5,318 nucleotides of DNA. It comes from an uncultured Lentisphaeria bacterium (GTDB taxonomy: Bacteria; Verrucomicrobiota; Lentisphaeria; Victivallales; Victivallaceae). The stretch spans positions 1 through 5,318 of the forward strand of contig CAIJKT010000451.1 in the NCBI GenBank assembly GCA_903821255.1, given 5' to 3'. The translations under genes and the position numbers were made by a program. The first letter of the stretch is position 1, and each line of letters opens with the position of its first letter. Shown here one piece after another: positions 1 to 5,318 of the stretch. The notes below the pieces were generated by a model. The model did not search any database and was not told the DNA's origin. It worked only from the letters and a program-made list of their open reading frames with translations.

Positions 1-536
1 CGCAATGTCACGCTTTTGATGCCGGCTTCGTCGCCCTGCTGAATATCAATGATCTCGTCTTTCCAGCCGCGGCGCTCAAACCACCGCCGGTACATGCGCA
101 TGAGCATTGAAGCCCAGTCGCAGGATTCAGTTCCGCCGGCTCCGGCATGAATCGAAAAGTAGGCATTGTTGCCGTCAAATTTGCCGGACAGGAAACTCAG
201 GAGTTCAACCTGCTCCAGCTCGACGGAAAGTTTTCCCCAGGCGGCGGAAGCTTCCTCGCACATTTCCGGGTCCTCTTTGGCGAATTCGCACTGTACCGCA
301 AAATCCTCCACCTGTCTGTCCAGACGGTTGTAGGGGTTGCACACATTCTTGCAAATGCTGAGCGCCCCCATAAGCTGCTGGGCTTCTTCGCGCTTGTCCC
401 AGAAGTCAGGCGCAAGCATTTTTTCCTCAATCTCTCTGGTCTGCTGGATTTTTTCGTCTATTTTTAAAAAGGCCCCGAGATGTTTTATCCGGGCCAGGGC
501 TTCTCTGCCAATTATTGCCAGTTCATCGGGCGTCAT
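1..536 (-). CDS. prfB: Peptide chain release factor 2 (RF2), N-terminal part, cut by the window edge
   Basis: RF2 recognises UGA and UAA stop codons in the ribosomal A site and triggers release of the finished protein in the cytoplasm. The first 178 residues are present. Residues 1-120 are the helical N-terminal domain, including the APDFWDKREEAQQL stretch that matches the QPDVWNEPERAQAL type of segment in E. coli RF2. After it come AGAGGTESCDWASMLMRMYRRW and EAGIKSVTL, diagnostic of the RF2/RF1 core. The SPF anticodon-like motif and the GGQ loop would lie beyond the left edge. The start ATG at 536 is preceded by GGAG at 543-546 with a six-base gap and gives an N terminus of normal RF2 length (MTPDELAII). 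The usual programmed site CUU-UGA-C near codon 25 is absent: the equivalent place reads LGAFLKIDEK without a stop. A stronger ribosome site and another ATG lie just upstream at 561 in a different frame (see the leader entry). Identity is secure; the exact start is less so. Confidence 0.93.
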   Translation of the reverse strand, partial: MTPDELAIIGREALARIKHLGAFLKIDEKIQQTREIEEKMLAPDFWDKREEAQQLMGALSICKNVCNPYNRLDRQVEDFAVQCEFAKEDPEMCEEASAAWGKLSVELEQVELLSFLSGKFDGNNAYFSIHAGAGGTESCDWASMLMRMYRRWFERRGWKDEIIDIQQGDEAGIKSVTL

Positions 537-561
537 GTATATCTCCAATTTTTTTCCTCAT
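523..561 (-). other. Possible 12-codon leader frame overlapping the prfB start
   Basis: An ATG at 561 opens a short frame, MRKKIGDIHDAR, which ends in UGA at 523-525. It has the best ribosome site in the neighbourhood (AGGAGG, 568-573, six bases before the ATG). The prfB ATG at 536 lies inside it in the +1 frame, so a ribosome shifting +1 before the UGA would continue into prfB. Removing one base from the seven-A run (549-555 on the plus strand as T) would instead fuse this start in frame to RF2 as MRKKLEIYMTPDEL. It may therefore be a regulatory leader, a frameshift cassette, or the real prfB start with a one-base sequence error. The geometry is seen directly; the function is inference. Confidence 0.4.
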
Positions 562-567
562 AATAAA

Positions 568-573
568 CCTCCT
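568..573 (-). promoter_or_regulatory. Strong Shine-Dalgarno site ahead of prfB
   Basis: On the minus strand the sequence reads AGGAGG, a full anti-16S match, with a six-base spacer before the ATG at 561 rather than before the prfB ATG at 536. A second, weaker site (GGAG, 543-546) is correctly placed for 536. The presence of both sites makes the prfB start ambiguous. Confidence 0.6.
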
Positions 574-650
574 GAAACACCAAATTTCAACCGCGTTAAT
601 GAAACCACTGGAATGATTTTACGGCGGGATGCGGCTGATCAAACAACCGT

Positions 651-1856
651 TCATTTACCGGCAATACCGGCGATTTGATCCGTGAAGGCCTGTTGGAATT
701 CAGAAACTTTGGCTTTTTTCTCGCCCGGAATTTTTTCCAGATAAGTTCCGCCGATATAAAAACAGGCAAAACCGCCGGAAGCACAACCCCATGAACAGGC
801 TTCAATAATATCCATGCTGCCCTCTTTGCCGTCATAGAACTGTTTCGCGGCGGATGCCAGCACGCCCCCGGCAAAATTATCGCCGCATCCGGTGGTGTCG
901 CCGCGTAATTCCGGATTCTTTTTTATGCGTTCGCCGACCAGCCTGCAGACCGGCAGCGCGATCAGTTCCTGTTTCTTGAAGAACGAGCCGTCAGACCACA
1001 CATGAAAATCTTCCGCGCCGTGCGTGATGATAAATGAGCGCAAACCGTTGGCAATGAAAAATTTCACCGCATCGTCGAGATTCTTTTTCCCGCTCAATTT
1101 CATCGCCTCCTCCCAGTCCACGATTAGCAAATCTATCAGGCGGTAGGATTCATCGCTTTCGCCCAAAGGCCATTTTCCGCCGGCATTTTTCTTTTCATTT
1201 CTGAAATCAAAAACCGTGGTGACAATATTGGCGCAACCCTTCTCCCGGCCTTTCTTTAACAGCGCGGTCAAGTGATCGTGAATCAGCGGGACCAGCGCCG
1301 TAGCGCCGAAAAAGACGATGTCCGCATCAAAGAACCGCTCATCCAGCATTTCAGGCGTATATGTCCAGGCGGACCCGATATTGTTGACAAATGAGCGTTC
1401 GCCTTTGCCGTCGTGATAGCCGGGATCGGAAAAAACATCGGTGAACGGGGAAAATCCCGGTTTCTGAATATAATTGCCAATATTGACCGGGGTCTGTTTC
1501 AGTATGGAGAGAATTTTTTCCGCGGTATCATCCTGCCCGAGCGCGCCGTAAAAATCGAATTCAATATTTTGATCGTAAAGCAACTGAGCGGCATTGATCA
1601 GGGCAACTATCGCCGGACCGCCGATGTTGAAGGCGTCGGGCTTGACCCCGCCGGTTATTTCATCTCTGATTTGCGCAAACGGCTTTCCGGCAAATTTTTC
1701 CAGGTCTTCGGCAAACACCAGATACCCCGGATTCAAGCCGCCGTCACCGTCGGATTTCGACATATATTTTTTAAACGCATCGCGGTTAAAATCAACGCTG
1801 GCGTAAACAAAATCGGCCAGGGAACAGCCGACGCATGATACTTTCATTTTCTTCAT
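651..1856 (-). CDS. PfkB/ribokinase-family carbohydrate kinase, substrate unknown
   Basis: Members of this family transfer phosphate from ATP to a hydroxyl group of a sugar or nucleoside in the cytoplasm. The 401-residue protein starts with a beta strand, KVSCVGCSLADF, typical of the fold. A glycine-rich substrate region, FNIGGPAIVALINAAQLL, follows at about 77-94, then FYGALGQDD (102-110), the position of the first PfkB signature. ERSFVNNIGSAW (153-164) resembles the strand following the lid. DTTGCGDNFAGG (320-331) is the second PfkB signature: Gly323-Asp326 forms the anion hole and Asp326 is the expected catalytic base. The chain is some 70-90 residues longer than ribokinase (about 310). 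The excess is mainly residues 24-75, which include DGDGGLNPGYL, and residues 220-240. The start ATG at 1856 is supported by AGGA at 1866-1869 on the minus strand; Met4 is an alternative with a poorer ribosome site. The gene points away from the pst operon and toward prfB. Family assignment is firm; the substrate (sugar, sugar phosphate or adenosine) cannot be told. Confidence 0.9.
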   Translation of the reverse strand: MKKMKVSCVGCSLADFVYASVDFNRDAFKKYMSKSDGDGGLNPGYLVFAEDLEKFAGKPFAQIRDEITGGVKPDAFNIGGPAIVALINAAQLLYDQNIEFDFYGALGQDDTAEKILSILKQTPVNIGNYIQKPGFSPFTDVFSDPGYHDGKGERSFVNNIGSAWTYTPEMLDERFFDADIVFFGATALVPLIHDHLTALLKKGREKGCANIVTTVFDFRNEKKNAGGKWPLGESDESYRLIDLLIVDWEEAMKLSGKKNLDDAVKFFIANGLRSFIITHGAEDFHVWSDGSFFKKQELIALPVCRLVGERIKKNPELRGDTTGCGDNFAGGVLASAAKQFYDGKEGSMDIIEACSWGCASGGFACFYIGGTYLEKIPGEKKAKVSEFQQAFTDQIAGIAGK

Positions 1857-1870
1857 ATTTTGAGTTCCTG

Positions 1871-1900
1871 ATTATATATTCAAAATAACGCTCTTAACAA
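1871..1900 (-). promoter_or_regulatory. Candidate sigma-70 type promoter for the kinase gene
   Basis: On the minus strand a -35-like TTGTTA (1895-1900) is followed after 18 bases by a perfect -10, TATAAT (1871-1876). The predicted transcript start falls only about eight bases before the ATG, inside or past the AGGA ribosome site, which argues against it being the main promoter. An alternative pair, TTGGCA (1921-1926) with a 17-base spacer and TATTTG (1898-1903), would leave a more usual leader but has a poor -10. Confidence 0.3.
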
Positions 1901-1962
1901 ATAGCCCAATATCACCATATTGCCAATGCCAACAGCCAGACACGTATAAATTTTTAACAAAA

Positions 1963-2014
1963 GTCCGGCAAATATATGTCCACCGGATTTCAATTTAACT
2001 GCCGGACACCGGCA
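1963..2014. repeat. GC-rich inverted-repeat cluster with two mutually exclusive stems
   Basis: GTCCGGCA (1963-1970) is perfectly complementary to TGCCGGAC (2000-2007). The second arm can instead pair with the adjoining CCGGCA (2009-2014) as TGCCGG-ACA-CCGGCA, a six-base-pair stem with a three-base loop. TGTCC (1977-1981) can also pair with GGACA (2004-2008). No run of T follows on either strand, so it is not a standard intrinsic terminator. It could be an operator or a remnant of a small repeat element. It stands out as a GC island in otherwise AT-rich DNA. Confidence 0.45.
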
Positions 2015-2027
2015 AAACAGATTTAAG

Positions 2028-2056
2028 TTGTTAATCTGCAACATTATAACTATATA
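2028..2056 (+). promoter_or_regulatory. Candidate promoter for the pst operon
   Basis: TTGTTA (2028-2033), a 17-base spacer, then TATATA (2051-2056) gives a reasonable sigma-70 match. It would produce a leader of about 110 bases before pstS that includes the tandem repeat at 2099-2119. If that repeat is an activator site as in classical Pho promoters, the real start would lie further downstream with a poor -10, such as the TTTATG at 2131-2136. The two options cannot be separated from sequence alone. Confidence 0.35.
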
Positions 2057-2098
2057 TTAACAAAATCATTTTACAAGTTTATTTCATTTCTAATTACG

Positions 2099-2119
2099 TC
2101 CTAACAAAATCCTAACAAA
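2099..2119 (+). promoter_or_regulatory. Tandem 11-base-period repeat, candidate Pho box upstream of pstS
   Basis: TCCTAACAAA occurs twice (2099-2108 and 2110-2119), placing two CTAACA hexamers exactly 11 bases apart, one helical turn. Response regulators of the PhoB/PhoP family bind direct repeats with this period: CTGTCA-type half-sites in enterobacteria and TTAACA-type half-sites in Bacillus. A third TTAACA at 2057-2062 is 44 bases upstream of the first CTAACA, again a multiple of 11. The location, 54 bases before pstS of a phosphate operon, fits. No phoB/phoR gene is visible here, so binding is an inference. Confidence 0.5.
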
Positions 2120-2133
2120 CGAGGAGTAGCTTT

Positions 2134-2154
2134 ATGTTGACTGTCAACTATTAA
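2134..2154 (+). other. Possible seven-codon leader frame before pstS
   Basis: GAGGAG (2121-2126) sits seven bases before an ATG at 2134 that opens MLTVNY and stops at TAA (2152-2154), 18 bases before the pstS start. The frame spans a 13-base palindrome-like GTTGACTGTCAAC (2136-2148). It could be a translated leader that feeds ribosomes to pstS, or a chance purine run. Nothing shows that it is expressed. Confidence 0.2.
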
Positions 2155-2172
2155 TTTAATCAGGAGAGACAA

Positions 2173-3221
2173 ATGAACTGGATCAAAAAAACAGCAGGGC
2201 TTTCAATTGCCGCCGGTCTGGCGGTATCGGGATTTGCGCGGAAACCATTAACGGCGCCGGCGCCTCTTTTCCGGAGCCTGTTTACCGGGTCTGGACTTAC
2301 AACTACCAGAAAGCGAACGGCACCAGAATAAACTATCAGTCGGTAGGTTCGGGCGCAGGGATCAATCAGATTAAATCCAAAACCGTTGATTTCGGAGCCT
2401 CGGACAATCCGCTGAAACAGGAGGAACTGGAAAAAGACGGTTTGATGCAGTTTCCAATGCTGATGGGCGGCGTAGTCGTAATCGTCAATATCCCCGGCGT
2501 GGAATCCAACCGGCTTAAACTTGACGGCGAAACCGTAGGCAACATATTCCTCGGCAATATCAAAAACTGGAACGATCAGGCCATCGCCAGACTCAATCCC
2601 GAACTGACACTCCCGAATCTTCCGGTAACTGTTGTTCATCGCTCCGACAGTTCCGGCACCACCTGGATTTTCACCGACTACCTCGCGAAAGTTTCCACCG
2701 GCTGGAAAACGAATGTCGGCTGCGACAAATCCGTCAAGTGGCCGGTCGGCATCGGCGGACAGAAGAATCCCGGAGTCTGCAATAACGTGCAGAAAGTCAA
2801 AGGGGCCATCGGATATGTGGAATATACTTATGCGCTTGAATCAAAGATGCCGACCGTTATGCTGAAAAACCGTGACGGCAATTTCGTCAAACCTGAAATC
2901 AGCACTTTCCAGGCCGCCGGTGCCAACGCCGACTGGCAGAACGCTCCCGCGTTCTATATGGAACTGAACGACCAGCCCGGCAAAGATTCATGGCCGATTA
3001 CCGGCGCCACCTTTATTCTGATTTATAAAAACCAGCAGAACAAAGCCAAAGCCGAAGCCATGCTCAAATATTTTAAATGGTGTTTCAATGAAGGCGCTCA
3101 AAGCGCGACCAATCTGAAATACGTGCCCATCCCGGAGAACGTTTTCAATCTGATCAAGTCATCCTGGGATAAATCAGTGGCTGCCGACGGCAAACCGGTC
3201 AATTATAAATCAGAAGAATAA
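2173..3221 (+). CDS. pstS: Periplasmic phosphate-binding protein PstS, apparently frameshifted near the signal-peptide cleavage site
   Basis: PstS captures inorganic phosphate in the periplasm and delivers it to the PstCAB transporter. The ATG at 2173 follows AGGAG (2162-2166) with a six-base gap and encodes a signal peptide: MNWIKK, then a hydrophobic AGLSIAAGLAVSGFA. That frame then goes wrong and stops at TAA 2329-2331 after 52 residues. From 2238 the next frame encodes a full mature PstS of 327 residues, beginning AETINGAGASFPEPVY. Phosphate-contact segments are all present: GASFP, the GSGAG loop, DFGASDNPL with its Asp, and HRSDSSGTTW with Arg, Asp, Ser, Gly and Thr. NNVGC, GAIGYVEY and WPITGATFIL match the family along its length. 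Adding one base at about 2237 restores one continuous protein. The downstream frame has no good start of its own near its beginning; the first ATG (2442) would remove the ligand-binding N-lobe. First gene of the pst operon, 13 bases before pstC. Real mutation versus sequence error is undecided. Confidence 0.88.
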
Positions 3222-3234
3222 TTAAGAAGATTTA

Positions 3235-4179
3235 ATGGAAAATCCGAAAAAACAACTGATCTCGCCGGATGTGTCGGATCAGCTTTTCAAAGTCATCACC
3301 GCTGTCTGCGCATTGCTGGCAGTGGCGGTGATGGCCGGTTTCTTTATCCAGTTGTCCTGGAGTTCGATTCCGGCAATCAGGACGTTTGGTCTGAATTTCC
3401 TGATTTCCAGCGAATGGGACCCGGTTAAGAATCTGTACGGCGCAATGCCCGCAATCGCCGGAACGCTGGTGACAACGGTGATCGCGGTGATTATTGCCGT
3501 CCCCCTCAGTTTTATCGTTGCCATGTTTCTGGTCGAAACCGCGCCGCCGGCCTTGAGTCACACGCTGAGCCATGCGATCGATCTGCTTGCGGCGATCCCC
3601 AGCATCATCTACGGCATGTGGGGCCTGTTTATTTTCGTTCCGTTCATGCAGAACCACGTCCAGCCATTTCTGGCGGACACGCTTCATCTGGGCGCAACTC
3701 CGCTTTTTGCCGGGGAATGCAACGGGTTCGGCTTTCTGACTTCAGGAATAATCCTGGCGATAATGATTCTGCCGTTCATCTGCGCGGTCATGCGCGATGT
3801 GTTCAGGATGGTGCCGCCGGTACTCAAGGAATCAGCATTCGGCGCCGGTGCCACTTCCTGGGAAGTCACCCTTGATATCACCATGCGCTACGGAGCGCGC
3901 GGACTGCTCGGAGCAATTTTTCTCGGGCTTGGACGCGCGGTGGGAGAGACTATGGCCGTGCTGTTCGTCATCGGCAATGTCCAGAAAATGCCGACTTCAC
4001 TTTACCAGGCAGGCACCACTATTTCCGCCACGCTGGCCAATAATTTTGCCGAAGCCCAGGGCGTGTTCAGAAGTGCGCTGTTTGAACTGGGATTAATTCT
4101 GCTGGCAATTTCTTTCCTGATTCAGGTGCTTGCCCAGTTCTGGCTCAACCGGGTAAGCAGACAAATGGGAGAGAAATAA
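3235..4179 (+). CDS. pstC: Phosphate ABC transporter permease PstC
   Basis: PstC is one of the two inner-membrane subunits that form the phosphate channel with PstA. The 314-residue length is close to E. coli PstC (319). About six membrane segments can be seen, near residues 19-41, 71-100, 115-138, 167-190, 222-246 and 282-303. The cytoplasmic EAA loop that contacts the ATPase is KESAFGAGATSWEVTLDITM (198-217), followed by GLGRAVGETMAVLFVIGN (231-248), characteristic of PstC. A polar loop (about 139-165) containing GATPLFAGECNGFG joins the third and fourth segments. The start ATG at 3235 has only a weak AGAAG ahead of it, so it probably relies on ribosomes arriving from pstS, whose stop is 13 bases upstream. 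Its stop codon TAA shares one base with the pstA ATG. It is intact. Confidence 0.96.
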   Translation: MENPKKQLISPDVSDQLFKVITAVCALLAVAVMAGFFIQLSWSSIPAIRTFGLNFLISSEWDPVKNLYGAMPAIAGTLVTTVIAVIIAVPLSFIVAMFLVETAPPALSHTLSHAIDLLAAIPSIIYGMWGLFIFVPFMQNHVQPFLADTLHLGATPLFAGECNGFGFLTSGIILAIMILPFICAVMRDVFRMVPPVLKESAFGAGATSWEVTLDITMRYGARGLLGAIFLGLGRAVGETMAVLFVIGNVQKMPTSLYQAGTTISATLANNFAEAQGVFRSALFELGLILLAISFLIQVLAQFWLNRVSRQMGEK

Positions 4180-5036
4180 TGAAGAAACGCGGACTTTTTT
4201 TCAGAAAGAATCTCAACCTGGCAGTTACCGCCGCCTCAATTTTTACCGTGGGGCTCGCCCTGATATTCATGGGCTGGATTTTATATACTGTTTTCGATAA
4301 CGGCTTCCGCAGTTTTTCCTGGGCGTTCTTCACCGAACCGACCAAACCGTACGGCATTCCGGACGGCGGAGTGGCCAATGCCGTTCTCGGCACCATCTTT
4401 ATTACCCTGGGCGCGGTGGTAGTCGGCGTCCCGCCCGGACTGCTCGGGGGAATTTATCTGGCGGAATTCGCCAAAGGCAATAAGCTCGGCAATGTCATCA
4501 GATTTTCCGCAAATGTAATGATGGGGATTCCTTCAATCATCGTTGGATTATTCGTTTATGCACTGATGGTTTATACCACAAAGAATTTTTCCGGGCTGGC
4601 AGGTTCCGTCGCATTGTCCATCATCATGTTCCCGGTGGTTCTGCGCACAACCGAAGATATGCTGCTGATGGTTCCGGACGCGCTGCGCGAATCCGCGCTG
4701 GCGCTCGGTGCTCCCCGCTGGAAAGCCACGTTGAACATTATCTGCCGCGCCGCCAGAACCGGCCTGATGACGGGCGTGCTGCTGGCGATTGCCAGAGTAA
4801 GCGGCGAGACCGCGCCGCTGCTTTTCACTGCGCTTTGCAGCGATAGCTGGCCGTTCGGATATTTTACTCAACCGACTTCAAATCTGACCATTACAATTAC
4901 TGAATACGCCACGAATTCGCCGTTTCCCGAGATGCACACCCGTGCCTGGGGCGCGGCGCTGGTTATCACCGCGGCGATATTGATTTTAAACATTTCATGC
5001 AGATTTTTATTCAAGGACGGCAGACATGGAAAATAA
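4179..5036 (+). CDS. pstA: Phosphate ABC transporter permease PstA
   Basis: PstA pairs with PstC to form the membrane pore of the phosphate importer. It has 285 residues, against 296 in E. coli. Membrane segments are visible near 16-38, 66-91, 113-134, 142-158, 192-216 and 257-277. The EAA loop is [20 protein letters not shown] (169-188), followed by the conserved [15 protein letters not shown] (205-219) typical of Pst[11 protein letters not shown] (116-125) parallels the AIPSIIYGMWGLF segment of PstC. The start overlaps the pstC stop in TAATG, with GGGAGAG just upstream as ribosome site, so translation is likely coupled. The end overlaps the pstB start by 11 bases. It is intact. Confidence 0.96.
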   Translation: MKKRGLFFRKNLNLAVTAASIFTVGLALIFMGWILYTVFDNGFRSFSWAFFTEPTKPYGIPDGGVANAVLGTIFITLGAVVVGVPPGLLGGIYLAEFAKGNKLGNVIRFSANVMMGIPSIIVGLFVYALMVYTTKNFSGLAGSVALSIIMFPVVLRTTEDMLLMVPDALRESALALGAPRWKATLNIICRAARTGLMTGVLLAIARVSGETAPLLFTALCSDSWPFGYFTQPTSNLTITITEYATNSPFPEMHTRAWGAALVITAAILILNISCRFLFKDGRHGK

Positions 5037-5318
5037 CGGCATCAGCAGCAATCACGCAGCGGGAGCGAAAAGTACCAAAATATCGGTACGTAATCTGAAT
5101 TTTTATTACGGAACGCATCAGGCGCTTTTTGACAATAATATTGACATCCTGGAAAAGCAGGTCACCGCAATCATCGGCCCGTCCGGCTGCGGCAAATCCA
5201 CCCTGCTCCGGACGTTCAACCGCATTTATCAACTCTATCGTGAACAGCGCGCCGACGGACAAATCATACTGGACGGGCAGAACATTCTCGACAATTCAGT
5301 GGACATCCTGGAACTGCG
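5026..5318 (+). CDS. pstB: Phosphate ABC transporter ATPase PstB, N-terminal part, cut by the window edge
   Basis: PstB binds and hydrolyses ATP on the cytoplasmic face to drive phosphate import. The first 97 codons are present. After a polar N-terminal tail (residues 1-17) the domain begins with [11 protein letters not shown] (19-29), whose tyrosine is placed to stack on adenine. The Walker A motif GPSGCGKST (51-59) follows, then [19 protein letters not shown], a hallmark of PstB that distinguishes it from other ABC ATPases, and ILDGQNIL. The Q-loop, ABC signature and Walker B lie beyond the right edge. The start ATG at 5026 lies within the end of pstA (11-base overlap) and is preceded by AAGGA (5013-5017) with an eight-base gap. 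phoU and Pho regulators often follow in such operons but are not in view. Confidence 0.96.
   Translation, partial: MENNGISSNHAAGAKSTKISVRNLNFYYGTHQALFDNNIDILEKQVTAIIGPSGCGKSTLLRTFNRIYQLYREQRADGQIILDGQNILDNSVDILEL

Larger units (their letters stand above)
1857..2172. other. Divergent intergenic region between the kinase gene and the pst operon
   Basis: This 316-base AT-rich stretch holds no convincing protein gene of normal size. It must carry the start signals for both directions. It contains five plus-strand copies of TAACAAA (beginning at 1895, 1955, 2058, 2102 and 2113), a tandem TGCCAA pair at 1921-1932, a GC-rich inverted-repeat cluster at 1963-2014, a tandem 10-base repeat at 2099-2119 and a tiny frame with a ribosome site at 2134-2154. 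These items are listed separately where I can say more. Confidence 0.8.

Noticed and set aside
147..467. Plus-strand open frames over the prfB region (also 107-361 and 337-678)
   Set aside because: They are antisense to a clear RF2 coding frame, show no recognisable domain and have no ribosome site.
562..650. Intrinsic terminator between the kinase gene and prfB
   Set aside because: No stable stem followed by a T run was found on the minus strand; a weak TTGATC/TAAAAT pair has only a 15-base spacer. The two genes may be co-transcribed.
1413..1838. 141-codon plus-strand frame inside the kinase gene
   Set aside because: Antisense shadow of a strongly conserved PfkB protein; its translation looks like no known family.
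2160..2639. 159-codon minus-strand frame across the 5' part of pstS
   Set aside because: It opposes the conserved PstS frame and appears open only through codon bias. It also ends in the pstS leader with no supporting signals.
2442..3221. Treating pstS as a 259-residue protein starting at 2442
   Set aside because: Conserved PstS sequence continues upstream to 2238 in the same frame and the signal peptide lies just before it in another frame, so an internal start would discard essential ligand-binding residues and export.
3222..3234. Attenuator hairpin between pstS and pstC
   Set aside because: Such hairpins occur in some pst operons, but the gap here is 13 bases with no stem.
3232..3687. 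151-codon minus-strand frame opposite pstC, rich in His, Arg, Asp and Gln
   Set aside because: The composition is typical of the reverse complement of a membrane-protein gene; no start signal and no domain.

Overview
This window is a chromosomal housekeeping segment of a bacterium with roughly balanced base composition. Two genes on the minus strand lie back to back with the start of a phosphate-uptake operon on the plus strand. I cannot place the organism firmly. The release-factor block (TESCDWASMLMRMYRRW) and the unusually long PfkB-type kinase loosely suggest a Gram-negative lineage such as the Planctomycetes-Verrucomicrobia-Lentisphaerae group. That is an impression, not a result.

Left part (1-1856, minus strand): a PfkB/ribokinase-family sugar kinase of 401 residues (651-1856) is followed 115 bases downstream by the start of prfB (start codon at 536, running off the left edge), which encodes peptide chain release factor 2. 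This prfB lacks the classical in-frame UGA at the usual place. Just upstream, however, is a 12-codon open frame with a very strong Shine-Dalgarno sequence. It ends in UGA, overlaps the prfB start and lies in the frame from which a +1 shift would enter prfB.

Middle (1857-2172): a 316-base AT-rich divergent intergenic region. It holds candidate promoters in both directions, five same-strand copies of the heptamer TAACAAA, a GC-rich inverted-repeat cluster, and a possible seven-codon leader frame. Two of the heptamers form an exact 11-base-period direct repeat that resembles a PhoB/PhoP box.

Right part (2173-5318, plus strand): pstS, pstC, pstA and the beginning of pstB, in the standard order for the high-affinity phosphate ABC transporter. 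PstS captures phosphate in the periplasm, PstC and PstA form the membrane channel, and PstB is the ATPase. Genes are tightly packed (13-base gap, 1-base overlap, 11-base overlap). As given, pstS carries an apparent one-base deletion at the signal-peptide/mature-protein junction. The signal peptide and the mature protein are therefore in different frames.

I see no unmistakably new system. The points most worth a second look are the prfB leader frame, the pstS frameshift (both may be single-base sequence errors) and the repeated TAACAAA elements.
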